A DNA stretch of 64,000 nucleotides, from positions 1 to 64,000 of the forward strand of contig CAAGJJ010000037.1 in NCBI GenBank assembly GCA_900770165.1. Direction: 5' to 3'. Positions 8,922-18,058 of the stretch are shown in pieces. Numbering within the stretch: position 1 is the stretch's first letter; each line of letters starts with the position of its first letter. Below the pieces are notes generated by a model. It was given only the letters and a program-made list of their open reading frames with translations, was not told where the DNA came from and did not search any database. The position numbers were made by a program, and so were the translations under genes. The DNA is from Clostridia bacterium (GTDB lineage Bacteria; Bacillota; Clostridia; Oscillospirales; Acutalibacteraceae).

Positions 8922-9311
8922 TTGTTGGAAAATAAACTCACGGGTTCACTAGAAGACTATTTAGAGGCAATTTATATGCTTGAAAAAAGCAATGAAAGAG
9001 TAAGAATAACAGATATAGCAGTTAAACTTAAGCTTTCAAAACCTAGTGCTAATAAAGCTATAAATTTACTAAAAAATTCAGAATTAGTGAATCATGAAAA
9101 GTATGGCAATATAGTTCTTACTGAAAAAGGAAGAACTATAGCAAAAGAAATTTACTATATGCATGAAACATTGAAAAAATTTTTGATTAATGAATTAGAA
9201 ATAGATCCAGAAGTTGCTGAGCATGAGGCATGTGGCATAGAGCATGTAATAAGTAAGGATTCTTTAAATAAACTTGTTATGTATTCTAAGCGAAAAAATA
9301 AAAGTAATTAG
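8922..9311 (+). CDS. DtxR/MntR-family metal-dependent repressor
   Basis: A 129-residue protein. An N-terminal winged helix-turn-helix (LTGSLEDYLEAIYMLEK, then VRITDIAVKLKLSKPSANKAI) is followed by the metal-binding and dimerisation helices with HETLKKFL and the hallmark EVAEHEACGIEHVIS. It lacks the SH3-like third domain of full-length DtxR, as in MntR-size members. The start is TTG 8922 or 8925, both behind AGGAGA at 8905. As last gene of the feo operon it probably senses Fe2+ (or Mn2+) and represses the promoter at 6329-6378. Metal specificity is not visible. Confidence 0.88.
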   Translation: MLENKLTGSLEDYLEAIYMLEKSNERVRITDIAVKLKLSKPSANKAINLLKNSELVNHEKYGNIVLTEKGRTIAKEIYYMHETLKKFLINELEIDPEVAEHEACGIEHVISKDSLNKLVMYSKRKNKSN

Positions 9312-9332
9312 CGCTTATGCTATATTATTTGG

Positions 9333-9361
9333 TTGACATTTCTAATACATTGTTATATAAT
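9333..9361 (+). promoter_or_regulatory. Consensus promoter of the alaS leader
   Basis: TTGACA (9333-9338), exactly 17 bases, TATAAT (9356-9361). Transcription should begin near 9368, about 128 bases before the alaS start. Confidence 0.85.
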
Positions 9362-9367
9362 TTTTGT

Positions 9368-9473
9368 GTTAATGTAGACTTATTATTTGCATTTTATGTG
9401 CAAATAATTTGAAATTCGGTAAACTGTAGATTCTTCCGTCCGTCGTATGGACGACGGTAGAATCTTTATTTTT
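9368..9473 (+). ncRNA. Structured leader or short RNA ahead of alaS, ending in a terminator
   Basis: The likely transcript holds two hairpins. The first is a perfect 10-bp stem, ATTATTTGCA (9382-9391) with TGCAAATAAT (9399-9408). The second is a long terminator stem: AGATTCT (9428-9434) with AGAATCT (9459-9465), extended inside by CCGTC/GACGG, and followed by a T-rich tract to 9473, only 22 bases before alaS. No T-box consensus (AGGGUGGNACC) is present. It may be an attenuator for alaS or an independent small RNA. Confidence 0.55.
9428..9473 (+). terminator. Terminator or attenuator before alaS
   Basis: Stem AGATTCT...AGAATCT with an inner CCGTC/GACGG helix and a downstream TTTATTTTT. It lies downstream of the alaS promoter, so readthrough is needed for alaS expression from that promoter. 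Confidence 0.75.
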
Positions 9474-9495
9474 GTTTATAGATGGAAGTGTTTTT

Positions 9496-12132
9496 ATGGA
9501 ATGGACAGGGCTAAATGAGTTAAGAGAAAAATATCTCAATTTTTTTGAATCTAAAGGCCATTTAAAACTAAAAAGTTTTTCGCTAATACCTAATAATGAT
9601 AATAGTCTTTTACTTATCAATTCTGGTATGGCACCTATGAAAAAATATTTTACTGGAGAAGTGGTTCCGCCGCAGAAAAGAGTTACTACTTGTCAAAAAT
9701 GTATTAGAACACCAGATATTGAAAGAGTAGGTATTACAGATAGACATGGCACTTTTTTTGAAATGCTTGGCAACTTTTCATTTGGTGATTACTTTAAAAA
9801 AGATGCTATAGCATGGTGCTGGGAATTTTGTGTTGATGTTTTAAAAATGCCTATAGATAGATTATGGATTTCAATTTATGAAGATGACGATGAAACATTT
9901 GACATATGGACTAAAGATATAGGTGTAGATCCATCTCATATTGTTAGACTTGGTAAAGAAGATAATTTCTGGGAACATGGATCAGGACCGTGTGGACCTT
10001 GTTCGGAAATATACTTCGATAGAGGCAAGGAATATGGATGTTCTAATGAAAACTGTTCTGTTGGCTGTGAATGCGATAGATATATTGAATTTTGGAATCT
10101 AGTTTTTACTCAGTTTAGTAATGATGGAAATGGAAATTATACACCATTACAGCATCCTAATATAGATACAGGTATGGGACTAGAAAGACTTGCATGTATT
10201 ATGCAGGGAGTAGATAATTTATTTTTGGTGGATACAGTAAAAGCTATTATAGATAAGGTCTGCAAAATTGCAGGTGTTAAATATGGTGAAAATAAAAAGC
10301 TGGATGTGTCTATAAGAGTTATAACAGACCATATTAGAAGTACTACATTTATGATTGGCGATGGTATTATGCCATCGAATGAAGGAAGAGGTTATGTACT
10401 TAGACGTTTGTTAAGACGTGCAGCAAGACATGGAAAACTTTTAGGAATAAAAGGTACATTTTTAACAGATATTTGCGATACAGTCATAAAAGAAAATGAA
10501 AAATCTTACCCTGAGCTTACAGAAAAAAAAGAGATAATAAAAAAGGTAATTGGTGTTGAGGAAGAAGCCTTCTTTAAAACGCTAGATCAAGGTATGCAGA
10601 TTTTGACGAATATAATTGATAATGCAGATTTTGATGTACTTTCTGGTGAAGATGCATTTAAGCTAAATGATACATTCGGATTTCCTCTTGATTTAACAAA
10701 GGAAATAATAGCAGAAAAAGGCATGACCGTAGATGAAGAGAAATTTAAAATTTTGTTATCACAACAAAAAGAGAGAGCTAGGAATGCTAGAAAAAAGTCC
10801 GATACAGATGCTTGGATAAGTAACAATATAGATTTTAACAATATCTTACCCACTGAGTTTTATGGGTATAATGATTTATCTATTAATGCTGAAGTTAAAG
10901 CGATAGTTAAGAATGGTAAAATAGTGGAATATGCTTCAGAAGGAGATAAAGTAATAGTTGTTCTCGATAAAACACCTTTTTATGCAGAAAGCGGAGGACA
11001 AGTAGGAGATAGTGGGGAAATAGAAAGCTCTAATGTCAATGTAAGTGTAATAGATACCATAAAAAATTCTTCTGAAATTTATATGCATAGCTGTATTGTG
11101 AATACAGGCATAATATCTTGTGGAGATACAATAAGAGCAAATGTTGACATTTTAAAAAGGCAAGCTATTATGAGAAATCATACAGCAGCTCATATGCTCC
11201 AGGCAGCACTTAGAGAAGTTTTAGGTACACACGTAGAGCAAGCGGGACAATTAGTAAATGATAAGCATTTAAGATTTGACTTTACTCATTTTTCAGCTAT
11301 GACAGCTGAGCAAATAGAAAAAGTTGAAAATATTGTTAACAGTGCTATATTGAGTTCTAAAAGTGTAGTTGTTAAAGAAATGCCAATAGTAGAAGCACAA
11401 AAGTTAGGGGCTATGGCTCTTTTTGGTGAAAAATATGGTGATGTAGTTAGAGTTGTAAATATAAAGGACTTTTCAATTGAATTTTGTGCAGGTACACATG
11501 TTGATAATACTTCTAAACTTGGCTTGTTTAAAATAATATCAGAAGGCTCAGTGGCTTCTGGAATAAGGAGAATAGAGGCAGTAACTGGTGAGGGTGTACT
11601 TAATGTAGTTAATTCTTCTTTAACAACAATACGTAATTGTGCAGAAATACTAAAAATAAAAAATCCTAATGATATTTTAAATAGATGTATATCTATTAAT
11701 AATGAATTAAAAGAAAAAGATAAAAAAATAGAGGTTCTTACATCTAAACTTTCTTCTATGAAAGTAGATGGAATGTTAGAGGTTTCTAAAATAATAGAGG
11801 GAGTTAGGATTGTAACTGCAAATTTTCTAGATGAGGAAATGCATTCTGACGATTTGAGAAAATTATGCAATAAATTAAAAGACAAAGGACCTAAATGTGT
11901 TGCAGTTATAGTATCTAAAAATAAAGGAAAGATTACATTTGCTGTTTCAGTTGGTAAAGAAGCAATTTTCAAGGGCTTAAATGCAGGCAAAATTATTAAA
12001 GAAGTTGCTGAAATAGCAGGAGGAAAAGGCGGAGGTAAACCAGACTTTGCCATGGCTGGGGCTAAAGATGAGGCAAAAATATCTGAAGCTTTAGACTCTG
12101 TTCAAAATATAGTTCTTAATATGTTAAAATAA
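9496..12132 (+). CDS. alaS: Alanyl-tRNA synthetase
   Basis: Charges tRNA-Ala in the cytoplasm. The 879-residue product has the expected order. A class II catalytic core begins WTGLNELREKYLNFFESKGH, with INSGMAPMKKYFTG and the RHGTFFEMLGNFSFGDY motif. An editing domain carries HTAAHMLQAAL and CAGTHVDNTSKLG zinc ligands. The C-terminal DHHA1 oligomerisation domain is Gly-rich (GGKGGGKPDFA). ATG 9496 has GGAAGTG six to eleven bases upstream; the in-frame TTG at 9472 falls inside the leader terminator tract and is rejected. A 22-base gap separates it from the HIT gene. Confidence 0.97.
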   Translation: MEWTGLNELREKYLNFFESKGHLKLKSFSLIPNNDNSLLLINSGMAPMKKYFTGEVVPPQKRVTTCQKCIRTPDIERVGITDRHGTFFEMLGNFSFGDYFKKDAIAWCWEFCVDVLKMPIDRLWISIYEDDDETFDIWTKDIGVDPSHIVRLGKEDNFWEHGSGPCGPCSEIYFDRGKEYGCSNENCSVGCECDRYIEFWNLVFTQFSNDGNGNYTPLQHPNIDTGMGLERLACIMQGVDNLFLVDTVKAIIDKVCKIAGVKYGENKKLDVSIRVITDHIRSTTFMIGDGIMPSNEGRGYVLRRLLRRAARHGKLLGIKGTFLTDICDTVIKENEKSYPELTEKKEIIKKVIGVEEEAFFKTLDQGMQILTNIIDNADFDVLSGEDAFKLNDTFGFPLDLTKEIIAEKGMTVDEEKFKILLSQQKERARNARKKSDTDAWISNNIDFNNILPTEFYGYNDLSINAEVKAIVKNGKIVEYASEGDKVIVVLDKTPFYAESGGQVGDSGEIESSNVNVSVIDTIKNSSEIYMHSCIVNTGIISCGDTIRANVDILKRQAIMRNHTAAHMLQAALREVLGTHVEQAGQLVNDKHLRFDFTHFSAMTAEQIEKVENIVNSAILSSKSVVVKEMPIVEAQKLGAMALFGEKYGDVVRVVNIKDFSIEFCAGTHVDNTSKLGLFKIISEGSVASGIRRIEAVTGEGVLNVVNSSLTTIRNCAEILKIKNPNDILNRCISINNELKEKDKKIEVLTSKLSSMKVDGMLEVSKIIEGVRIVTANFLDEEMHSDDLRKLCNKLKDKGPKCVAVIVSKNKGKITFAVSVGKEAIFKGLNAGKIIKEVAEIAGGKGGGKPDFAMAGAKDEAKISEALDSVQNIVLNMLK

Positions 12133-12154
12133 CATTTAAAAACTGGAGGAAAAT

Positions 12155-12493
12155 ATGGATTGTATTTTTTGTAAGATTATTAACTCTCAAATACCTTGTA
12201 ACAAAGTTTATGAGGATGATAAAGTGTTGGCATTTTATGATTTAGAGCCACAAGCGCCAAAACATGTTTTGGTAATTCCCAAAGAACATATATCTTCCTT
12301 AAATGATGTGAATTCTGAAAATAGCTCCATAATTTCACATATTTTTGAAGTGATAAAAATAATTGCAGAAAAGTTGGAACTTTCAAATGGTTATAGGGTT
12401 GTAACGAACTGTGGTGAAGATGGAGGACAAACGGTTGGGCATATTCATTTTCATGTTTTAGGAGGAAGATCTATGGAGTGGCCTCCAGGTTGA
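12155..12493 (+). CDS. HIT-family nucleotide-binding protein (Hint type)
   Basis: A 112-residue protein with the histidine triad HIHFH at residues 96-100 and the opening CIFCKIIN common to bacterial Hint proteins. These are nucleoside phosphoramidate or AMP-conjugate hydrolases. It has the family's normal length. The start is supported by GGAGG seven bases upstream of ATG 12155. It sits in the alaS-apt-comEC-holA string, probably one transcript. Confidence 0.92.
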   Translation: MDCIFCKIINSQIPCNKVYEDDKVLAFYDLEPQAPKHVLVIPKEHISSLNDVNSENSSIISHIFEVIKIIAEKLELSNGYRVVTNCGEDGGQTVGHIHFHVLGGRSMEWPPG

Positions 12494-12547
12494 TAATTAT
12501 ATTTTATTTTTGTAAATAAAGCATATGTGAAAGGTAGTGTTAAAAAA

Positions 12548-13087
12548 ATGAGTGAGGTTTATAATATTAATGTTGCAGGATGTGAGAGGGATCTACCAAT
12601 ATGTAATGCAGGGGAACATTTAGATATAGCAGCATTTATTATGTTTGGCGATGTTGAGTTAACAGTTAAAGCTGCAGAGGCAATATTGAAAAAATGTCCT
12701 GAATATGATGTGCTTATTACAGCGGAAGCAAAGGGTATTCCGCTATGTTATGAAATGGCAAGGCAGTCAGGAAAGAAATATATAGTTGCAAGAAAAAGCG
12801 AAAAACTTTATATGAGAAATCCTATTCATGTTGAAGTTAAATCTATAACTACAGTTAGGCTTCAAAATTTATATCTTTCTCAAGAGGATTATGAATATTT
12901 AAAAGATAAAAAGGTTTTAATTGTTGATGATGTAATAAGTACAGGTGAATCGCTTACAGCTATTGAAACATTGGTTAAAAAAGCCGGAGGTAATATTGTA
13001 GGTAAAACTTGTGTTTTAGCCGAAGGCGATGCTGCAAAGAGAGATGATATTATTTTCTTAGAACCTCTTCCTTTATTCAAAAAATAA
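12548..13087 (+). CDS. Purine-type phosphoribosyltransferase (Apt-like)
   Basis: A 179-residue type I phosphoribosyltransferase. The PRPP-binding loop is VLIVDDVISTGES (about 124-136 of the mature protein), preceded by ITAEAKGIPLCYEMA and the KYIVARKSEK segment that resembles adenine phosphoribosyltransferase. It would make AMP, or a related nucleotide, from a free base and PRPP. The N-terminus is unlike standard Apt, so the exact base is not certain. ATG 12548 was taken; AAGG lies 13 bases upstream, rather far. The GTG at 12527 has no ribosome site. Confidence 0.82.
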   Translation: MSEVYNINVAGCERDLPICNAGEHLDIAAFIMFGDVELTVKAAEAILKKCPEYDVLITAEAKGIPLCYEMARQSGKKYIVARKSEKLYMRNPIHVEVKSITTVRLQNLYLSQEDYEYLKDKKVLIVDDVISTGESLTAIETLVKKAGGNIVGKTCVLAEGDAAKRDDIIFLEPLPLFKK

Positions 13088-13145
13088 TATAAAAATATAT
13101 CTTACTAAAATGATGCTGTAATTTTGCAGGAAAAGGAGAATTTAT

Positions 13146-15386
13146 ATGGTGAGGTCTTTTGCGTTAATTGGATTTTCTTATTTAATTGCGCTTATGGCCT
13201 CTGTATATTTTGGGGCAACGGTGGCTATCAAACTGTCGATAGTTTTCCTTTGCCTTTTTATAATTTCATTATTTTTTAGAAAATGCAGAAGCAAAAAAGT
13301 TATTCCAATTGTACTTATAACGATGTCAATTGCATTTATAAATTATGGCATTTCTTATATTTATAAAGTTGTACCTATTGAGAAACTTGATAAGACTACA
13401 GTAAACATTTCTGGTGTAATTTGCGATACACCTTATAAATCTTATAATAAATATTATTACATATTAAAAACTGATAGCGTTGGGTTAGATGGTGCTCCGC
13501 AAAATATTAAGATAAGAGTTTCATCAAATACATCATTAGATGCAGATATATATGACAAAGTTACAGCACAAGTAAATATGTTTTTACCAAATGATAATAA
13601 TGGATTTTCATCTAAAGCGTATTATGCATCTAAAAATATTCATATGTTTGCATATTTTAATAATTATGAGTCTGTTAAAATAGATGAAAATAGTAATAAA
13701 TCTATAAACTATTATATACTTAAGTTTAGATCAGAATTAATATCGAGAATTAAAATATTATTAGGCCAAGAAGAATCATCAATAGCAATAGGGATGCTGT
13801 TAGGTTATAAATTTGATATTAATAGCGATGTAAAGACAGATTTTAATCGTGTGGGTATATCCCATTTATTAGCAGTGTCAGGCTATCATATGGCCGTTAT
13901 AGTTAGTTTTATGTTTACGCTATTTGGTTTTCTGAAGTGCCCTAAAAAACTTTCGAATGTGTTAACTATATTTGTAGTTATATTATTTATGGCATTAACA
14001 GGTTTTTCTTCATCAATCGTAAGATCTGGTATAATGTATATTGTATATTTATTTGGAAGTATTATAAGCCGAAGAACAGATTCTTTAAATTCGCTTGGCC
14101 TGGCAACGTTTTTAATTTGTGTACTAAATCCATTTTCAGCAGGAGATATAGGACTTTTGTTATCTGTTTCTGCAACGCTTGGAATAATTATATTATCTCC
14201 GATAATTTCATTATGGTTCAAAAATAAAATAACTAATGTAACGTTTGGGAAAAGTTATTTGTATTTAATTATTGATATCCTGGCAGTTACTTTATCTGCA
14301 AATTTATTTACTATGCCAATAACTATGTTATCTTTTAAATATTTTTATATAATATCTCCGTTAGCAAATATTTTAATTATATTTGCATTTTCTGCAATGA
14401 TGTTTTGCTTAATAATAGCTATTGTCTTGTCTTATTTAGGATTTTTAAGTATAATGGCTATACCATTTTCAATTGCATCAACACTGTTGATAAAATATGT
14501 GGTTACTTGTGCTAAGGTCCTTGCAGATTTACCATATGCTTATTTATCAGCAAATTATAAATTTTTACTGTTGTGGTTAGCGGGTACTTTTCTATTATTA
14601 GCAGTGGCAATTTTTCTTAGAAAAGATTTGAAATTAATTAAGATTACAGCTATCCTTTCTGTAATGATATTAATGATTGGTACTTTGTCATATCAAATTC
14701 TAAAAAGGAACATTACAACTGTTGCAATTCTTAATACAGGCACAGGAATTTCAGCAGTAGCTTCTAAAAATGGACATGCAGCAGTGATATCATGTGGTGG
14801 GGAGGATTTCTATTCTGATAGTATTTATGAGTATTTAGAATCTAGAAATATAAAGAAATTAGACTTCGTTTTAGCGTCAGATGATAATTCTAAAACATCT
14901 GGGTTTATTGAAAATATTATTAATAAGTATAATCCTGCATCTGTTGTAGTTCATGATAAAGTTTTAGATGATAATAAAGAGCTATTTAAAAGCAAACTGA
15001 ATTCTAGAAATAATTTAATAACTTTTGAGACTTCTGCTGATGTTGACATTTGGAATAATATTAGTATTTCTGCTATTAACGAAAGTAGTGAAAGCTTTAT
15101 ATATTTAACTGTTAATGATGTCAAATTTCTATTTTGTCCATCTGGAGGAGATGCATATAATTTGCCAATTGATTGGAAAACACCGGCATTTGCTATTTAT
15201 GGAAATATTCCAGATAATGATAATATGATTAAATCAAATTATATTATATTAACAATGAGCAAAGATGATTTGAAGGGAAAAACAAAGCCTGTAGTTGTTA
15301 ACAATAAAAATGTTTTTACTACATCAATGAATGATATGATTTTAATAGATTGCATAGGAAATAATGAAATAAGTATACATAGATAA
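13146..15386 (+). CDS. comEC: ComEC/Rec2-family DNA uptake channel with a degenerate nuclease-like domain
   Basis: The polytopic channel that carries single-stranded DNA across the membrane in competent cells. The 746-residue protein shows an N-terminal DUF4131-like part with two to three membrane segments, and the Competence domain with FNRVGISHLLAVSGYHMAVI and many membrane helices. The C-terminal metallo-beta-lactamase-like domain starts near residue 525. In that domain the metal motif HxHxDH is absent: where it should be the sequence reads LASDDNSKTSG. So the domain is probably non-catalytic. ATG 13146 follows AAAGGAGAA. A stand-alone protein with the intact motif lies at 17113-18048. Confidence 0.9.
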   Translation: MVRSFALIGFSYLIALMASVYFGATVAIKLSIVFLCLFIISLFFRKCRSKKVIPIVLITMSIAFINYGISYIYKVVPIEKLDKTTVNISGVICDTPYKSYNKYYYILKTDSVGLDGAPQNIKIRVSSNTSLDADIYDKVTAQVNMFLPNDNNGFSSKAYYASKNIHMFAYFNNYESVKIDENSNKSINYYILKFRSELISRIKILLGQEESSIAIGMLLGYKFDINSDVKTDFNRVGISHLLAVSGYHMAVIVSFMFTLFGFLKCPKKLSNVLTIFVVILFMALTGFSSSIVRSGIMYIVYLFGSIISRRTDSLNSLGLATFLICVLNPFSAGDIGLLLSVSATLGIIILSPIISLWFKNKITNVTFGKSYLYLIIDILAVTLSANLFTMPITMLSFKYFYIISPLANILIIFAFSAMMFCLIIAIVLSYLGFLSIMAIPFSIASTLLIKYVVTCAKVLADLPYAYLSANYKFLLLWLAGTFLLLAVAIFLRKDLKLIKITAILSVMILMIGTLSYQILKRNITTVAILNTGTGISAVASKNGHAAVISCGGEDFYSDSIYEYLESRNIKKLDFVLASDDNSKTSGFIENIINKYNPASVVVHDKVLDDNKELFKSKLNSRNNLITFETSADVDIWNNISISAINESSESFIYLTVNDVKFLFCPSGGDAYNLPIDWKTPAFAIYGNIPDNDNMIKSNYIILTMSKDDLKGKTKPVVVNNKNVFTTSMNDMILIDCIGNNEISIHR

Positions 15387-15412
15387 TTATATATTTCTTT
15401 AGAGGTGGGGTA

Positions 15413-16447
15413 ATGTCTAAAATTACAGAAAATGAATTAAAAAAGAAAATTGGAGATCAAAATTTTTCTGGATTTTACCTTTTATATGGTGATGAAAAGT
15501 ATTTGGTGAGTTATTATACAAAAAAAATTGTTGAATCAATTGTAGGTACTAAGTATAATGATTTTAATTTTCAAGTTTTCAATAAAGATAAGATTGATAT
15601 AAATGATATTTTGTCATCTGTAGAATCAGTACCACTTATGTCAAATAAAAAATGTGTATTAATAAACGATTTAGATTTATCGTTGCTAAATGATAATGAC
15701 AGAAATAGTTTTATTAAATTAATTTCAGATTTGCCTGAGACAACTGTATTAATTATGAGTTATCCAACACTTGAAATTGATTTGAAAAAAAATACTAAAT
15801 GGAAGAAATTTATTTCTAGTGCTGATGAGTTTGGAACAATTTTGGAGTTTGAAAAGAGAGGATTACAAGCTTTAGAAAGGCAGCTAGTTAGTTGGGCTAA
15901 AAAAAGAGGAACTGTTTTATCGTTGATTAATGCTTCTAAGATAATAATGTTGTGTGGTGACGATCTTCATACATTAAGCTTAGAGATTGAAAAATTGTGT
16001 GCATATGTAGACTATAAAGAAATAACTGAAGATGATATTGAAACTATTGTTGCTAAAAATTTGGAAACTACTGTATTTGCATTGTCTAATGCTTTAGCGA
16101 GAAGAGATTATGAAAAGGCTTTTAGACAATTAGATCTACTTTTTTATCAAAGAGAGGAACCTATATCGGTATTAGCTGTTTTATCTTCTGTGTTTATAGA
16201 TATGTACAGGGTACGTGTGTCTTTAGAGAGCGGTAAAGATCCTTGTGAATTAACTAAGTATTTTGACTATAAAAATAAAGCATTTAAATTGAAAAATGCG
16301 CAAAGAGATAGTAAAAAAATTACTACCGATAATATTAAAAAATGTCTTAATATTTTATCTGAAATAGATATGTTATTAAAAAACACAAGAGCTGACAAAA
16401 GAGTAGTTATGGAAGAATTAATTTCGAAAATTATGTTAACATTATAA
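15413..16447 (+). CDS. holA: DNA polymerase III delta subunit
   Basis: Clamp-loader subunit that opens the beta clamp at the replication fork. The 344-residue protein has the delta signature GFYLLYGDEKYLVSYY at the start, then SVPLMSNKKCVLINDLD, and the typical middle LINASKIIMLCGDDLHTLSLEIEKLC. Length matches the family. ATG 15413 follows GAGGTGGGG. comEC-holA is a common clostridial and bacillar gene pair. Confidence 0.93.
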   Translation: MSKITENELKKKIGDQNFSGFYLLYGDEKYLVSYYTKKIVESIVGTKYNDFNFQVFNKDKIDINDILSSVESVPLMSNKKCVLINDLDLSLLNDNDRNSFIKLISDLPETTVLIMSYPTLEIDLKKNTKWKKFISSADEFGTILEFEKRGLQALERQLVSWAKKRGTVLSLINASKIIMLCGDDLHTLSLEIEKLCAYVDYKEITEDDIETIVAKNLETTVFALSNALARRDYEKAFRQLDLLFYQREEPISVLAVLSSVFIDMYRVRVSLESGKDPCELTKYFDYKNKAFKLKNAQRDSKKITTDNIKKCLNILSEIDMLLKNTRADKRVVMEELISKIMLTL

Positions 16448-16462
16448 AATGAGGAGATTTTG

Positions 16463-17068
16463 TTGATTAAAATAAATGAAGCAATTGTAGTAGAAGGAAA
16501 ATATGATAAAATTAAATTATCTTCAATTGTAGATGGATTAATTATAGAGACAAATGGATTTCGTATATTTAAAGATAAAGAAAAAATTAATTTATTAAGA
16601 AATTTAGCGAAAAAAAGAGGAATTTTAATATTTACAGATAGTGATTCTGCTGGCTTTTTAATAAGAAATTATATTAGTTCTATAATACCTAAAGAAAATA
16701 TTAAGCATGCATATATTCCAGATATATATGGAAAAGAAAAAAGAAAGTATAATTACTCTAAGGAAGGCAAATTAGGAGTAGAGGGTATACCCAAAAAGAT
16801 TATAGAAAAATCATTAAAAGATGCGGGTGTAATATTTAAAGAAACTGAATTAGTAAAAAAAAATAAACGGGAAATTACAAAAATTGATTTATATGATTAT
16901 GGATTATCCGGCAGAGACAATAGTTCTGAGCTAAGAAAAGCTTTTTTAAAACAACTTAATCTTCCAGAGCATTTATCAGTTAATTCTTTGGTTAAGGTTT
17001 TGAATTGTTCTTTAACATATGAAGAATTTGAAATAGAGATAAAAAAATTATTAAAGTTATATTTATAA
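16463..17068 (+). CDS. Toprim-domain RNase M5-like protein (DUF4093)
   Basis: A 201-residue protein with a Toprim fold: the catalytic Glu in AIVVEGKYDKIKL near the start and the DxD motif in ILIFTDSDSAGFLIRN. The C-terminal half fits the region annotated DUF4093 in RNase M5 relatives. RNase M5 matures 5S rRNA. The usual rnmV wording is FTDPDYPG; here it is FTDSDSAG, so this may be the paralogue found in clostridia rather than RNase M5 itself. The start is TTG (16460 or 16463) behind GAGGAG; 16463 gives the better spacing. Confidence 0.75.
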   Translation: MIKINEAIVVEGKYDKIKLSSIVDGLIIETNGFRIFKDKEKINLLRNLAKKRGILIFTDSDSAGFLIRNYISSIIPKENIKHAYIPDIYGKEKRKYNYSKEGKLGVEGIPKKIIEKSLKDAGVIFKETELVKKNKREITKIDLYDYGLSGRDNSSELRKAFLKQLNLPEHLSVNSLVKVLNCSLTYEEFEIEIKKLLKLYL

Positions 17069-17073
17069 ATTTG

Positions 17074-17111
17074 CAAAAGGATCCAGGAGTATATATTCCT
17101 GGATCCTTTTG
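17074..17111. terminator. Bidirectional terminator between converging genes
   Basis: CAAAAGGATCCAGGA (17074-17088) pairs perfectly with TCCTGGATCCTTTTG (17097-17111) over an 8-base loop. It serves both the plus-strand operon and the minus-strand gene ending at 17113. Confidence 0.88.
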
Positions 17112-17112
17112 T

Positions 17113-18048
17113 TTATTTTTCTGTAAATACATTTATATTATCTCCATCTGAAGTAAATATAATAGTACCACTTTTATCTGTGCGATAAGTTTTTATATTA
17201 TTATTTTTTAAGCGATTTATTATAGAGTCTTTTGGTAAATTATTGCTATCTGGTCCTACAGATATTACAGAATATTCCGGGTTTACTGCGTTTAAAAATT
17301 TTTGAGTTGTTGATGTTTTACTGCCATGATGTCCAACTTTTAAAACTGTAGATTTTAAATTTGCACCAGATGATATTAAATCGGTTTCTGCTTCTTTTTC
17401 TGCATCTCCTACAAATAAAAAGCTAGTATTTTTGTAAGCTAATTTTGCAATTACAGAATTATTATTTAAATTGTCATATTCTTTAATTGGGCCTAATATA
17501 TCAATATTTATTTCACCTATTTTAAAATTATCTCCAACTACAGGACTTTCAACTGTTATATTATTATCTTTAAGTGAATTAATCATTGAATTATACGTTT
17601 TAGTTGTAGGAATAATAGTTTCAGACAATTTTGGCATAATAAATCTATTAATAGAGAATGTATTAATTATATTATCCATGCCCGCAATATGATCTTTATG
17701 AGGATGAGTTGCAATAATTAAGTCAAATTGTTGTATTTTGTTATTATTGAGATATTGAATTACTTGATCTTTTGTGTCAGTGTCACCTGAATCGATTAAA
17801 ATATTCTTATCGTTAGATTTTATATATATTGCATCAGCTTTACCAACATTCAGTATATGGACAGATAAAGGATAATCTTCATAATTTACATCAACAGTGC
17901 CTTTTGATATATTTAAGTAATTGTAAATTTTATTCCATGTTGGAATATTAAGATTATTTGAGTAAGAAAGTATTATGGTGCCACAAATTAATAGTATTGA
18001 AATTGATATAATAAGTTTTTTATGCCTAAACCTTTTCTTTTTTGCCAT
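17113..18048 (-). CDS. Membrane-anchored or secreted metallo-beta-lactamase-fold hydrolase (ComEC C-domain type)
   Basis: A 311-residue protein: a Lys/Arg-rich start and one hydrophobic segment (about 13-28, anchor or signal), then a metallo-beta-lactamase domain. The metal motif THPHKDH is intact, followed by VGDAEKEAE and VGHHGSKTST, all typical of the extracellular domain fused to ComEC in other bacteria. It probably cleaves nucleic acid or phosphoesters outside the membrane. It starts ten bases after ftsK on the minus strand, so it is likely the last gene of the tepA-uppP-ftsK string. Its intact active site contrasts with the degenerate copy in ComEC at 13146. Confidence 0.88.
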   Translation of the reverse strand: MAKKKRFRHKKLIISISILLICGTIILSYSNNLNIPTWNKIYNYLNISKGTVDVNYEDYPLSVHILNVGKADAIYIKSNDKNILIDSGDTDTKDQVIQYLNNNKIQQFDLIIATHPHKDHIAGMDNIINTFSINRFIMPKLSETIIPTTKTYNSMINSLKDNNITVESPVVGDNFKIGEINIDILGPIKEYDNLNNNSVIAKLAYKNTSFLFVGDAEKEAETDLISSGANLKSTVLKVGHHGSKTSTTQKFLNAVNPEYSVISVGPDSNNLPKDSIINRLKNNNIKTYRTDKSGTIIFTSDGDNINVFTEK

Positions 18049-18058
18049 ATAGTTGCCT

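Noticed and set aside
9368..9495. T-box riboswitch for alaS
   Set aside because: The leader is only about 128 bases long and lacks the AGGGUGGNACC element and a specifier stem.
11286..12053. 255-codon minus-strand frame inside alaS
   Set aside because: It is the complement of the alaS editing and C-terminal domains; its Ser/Leu/Ile/Phe-rich composition is typical of an antisense frame.
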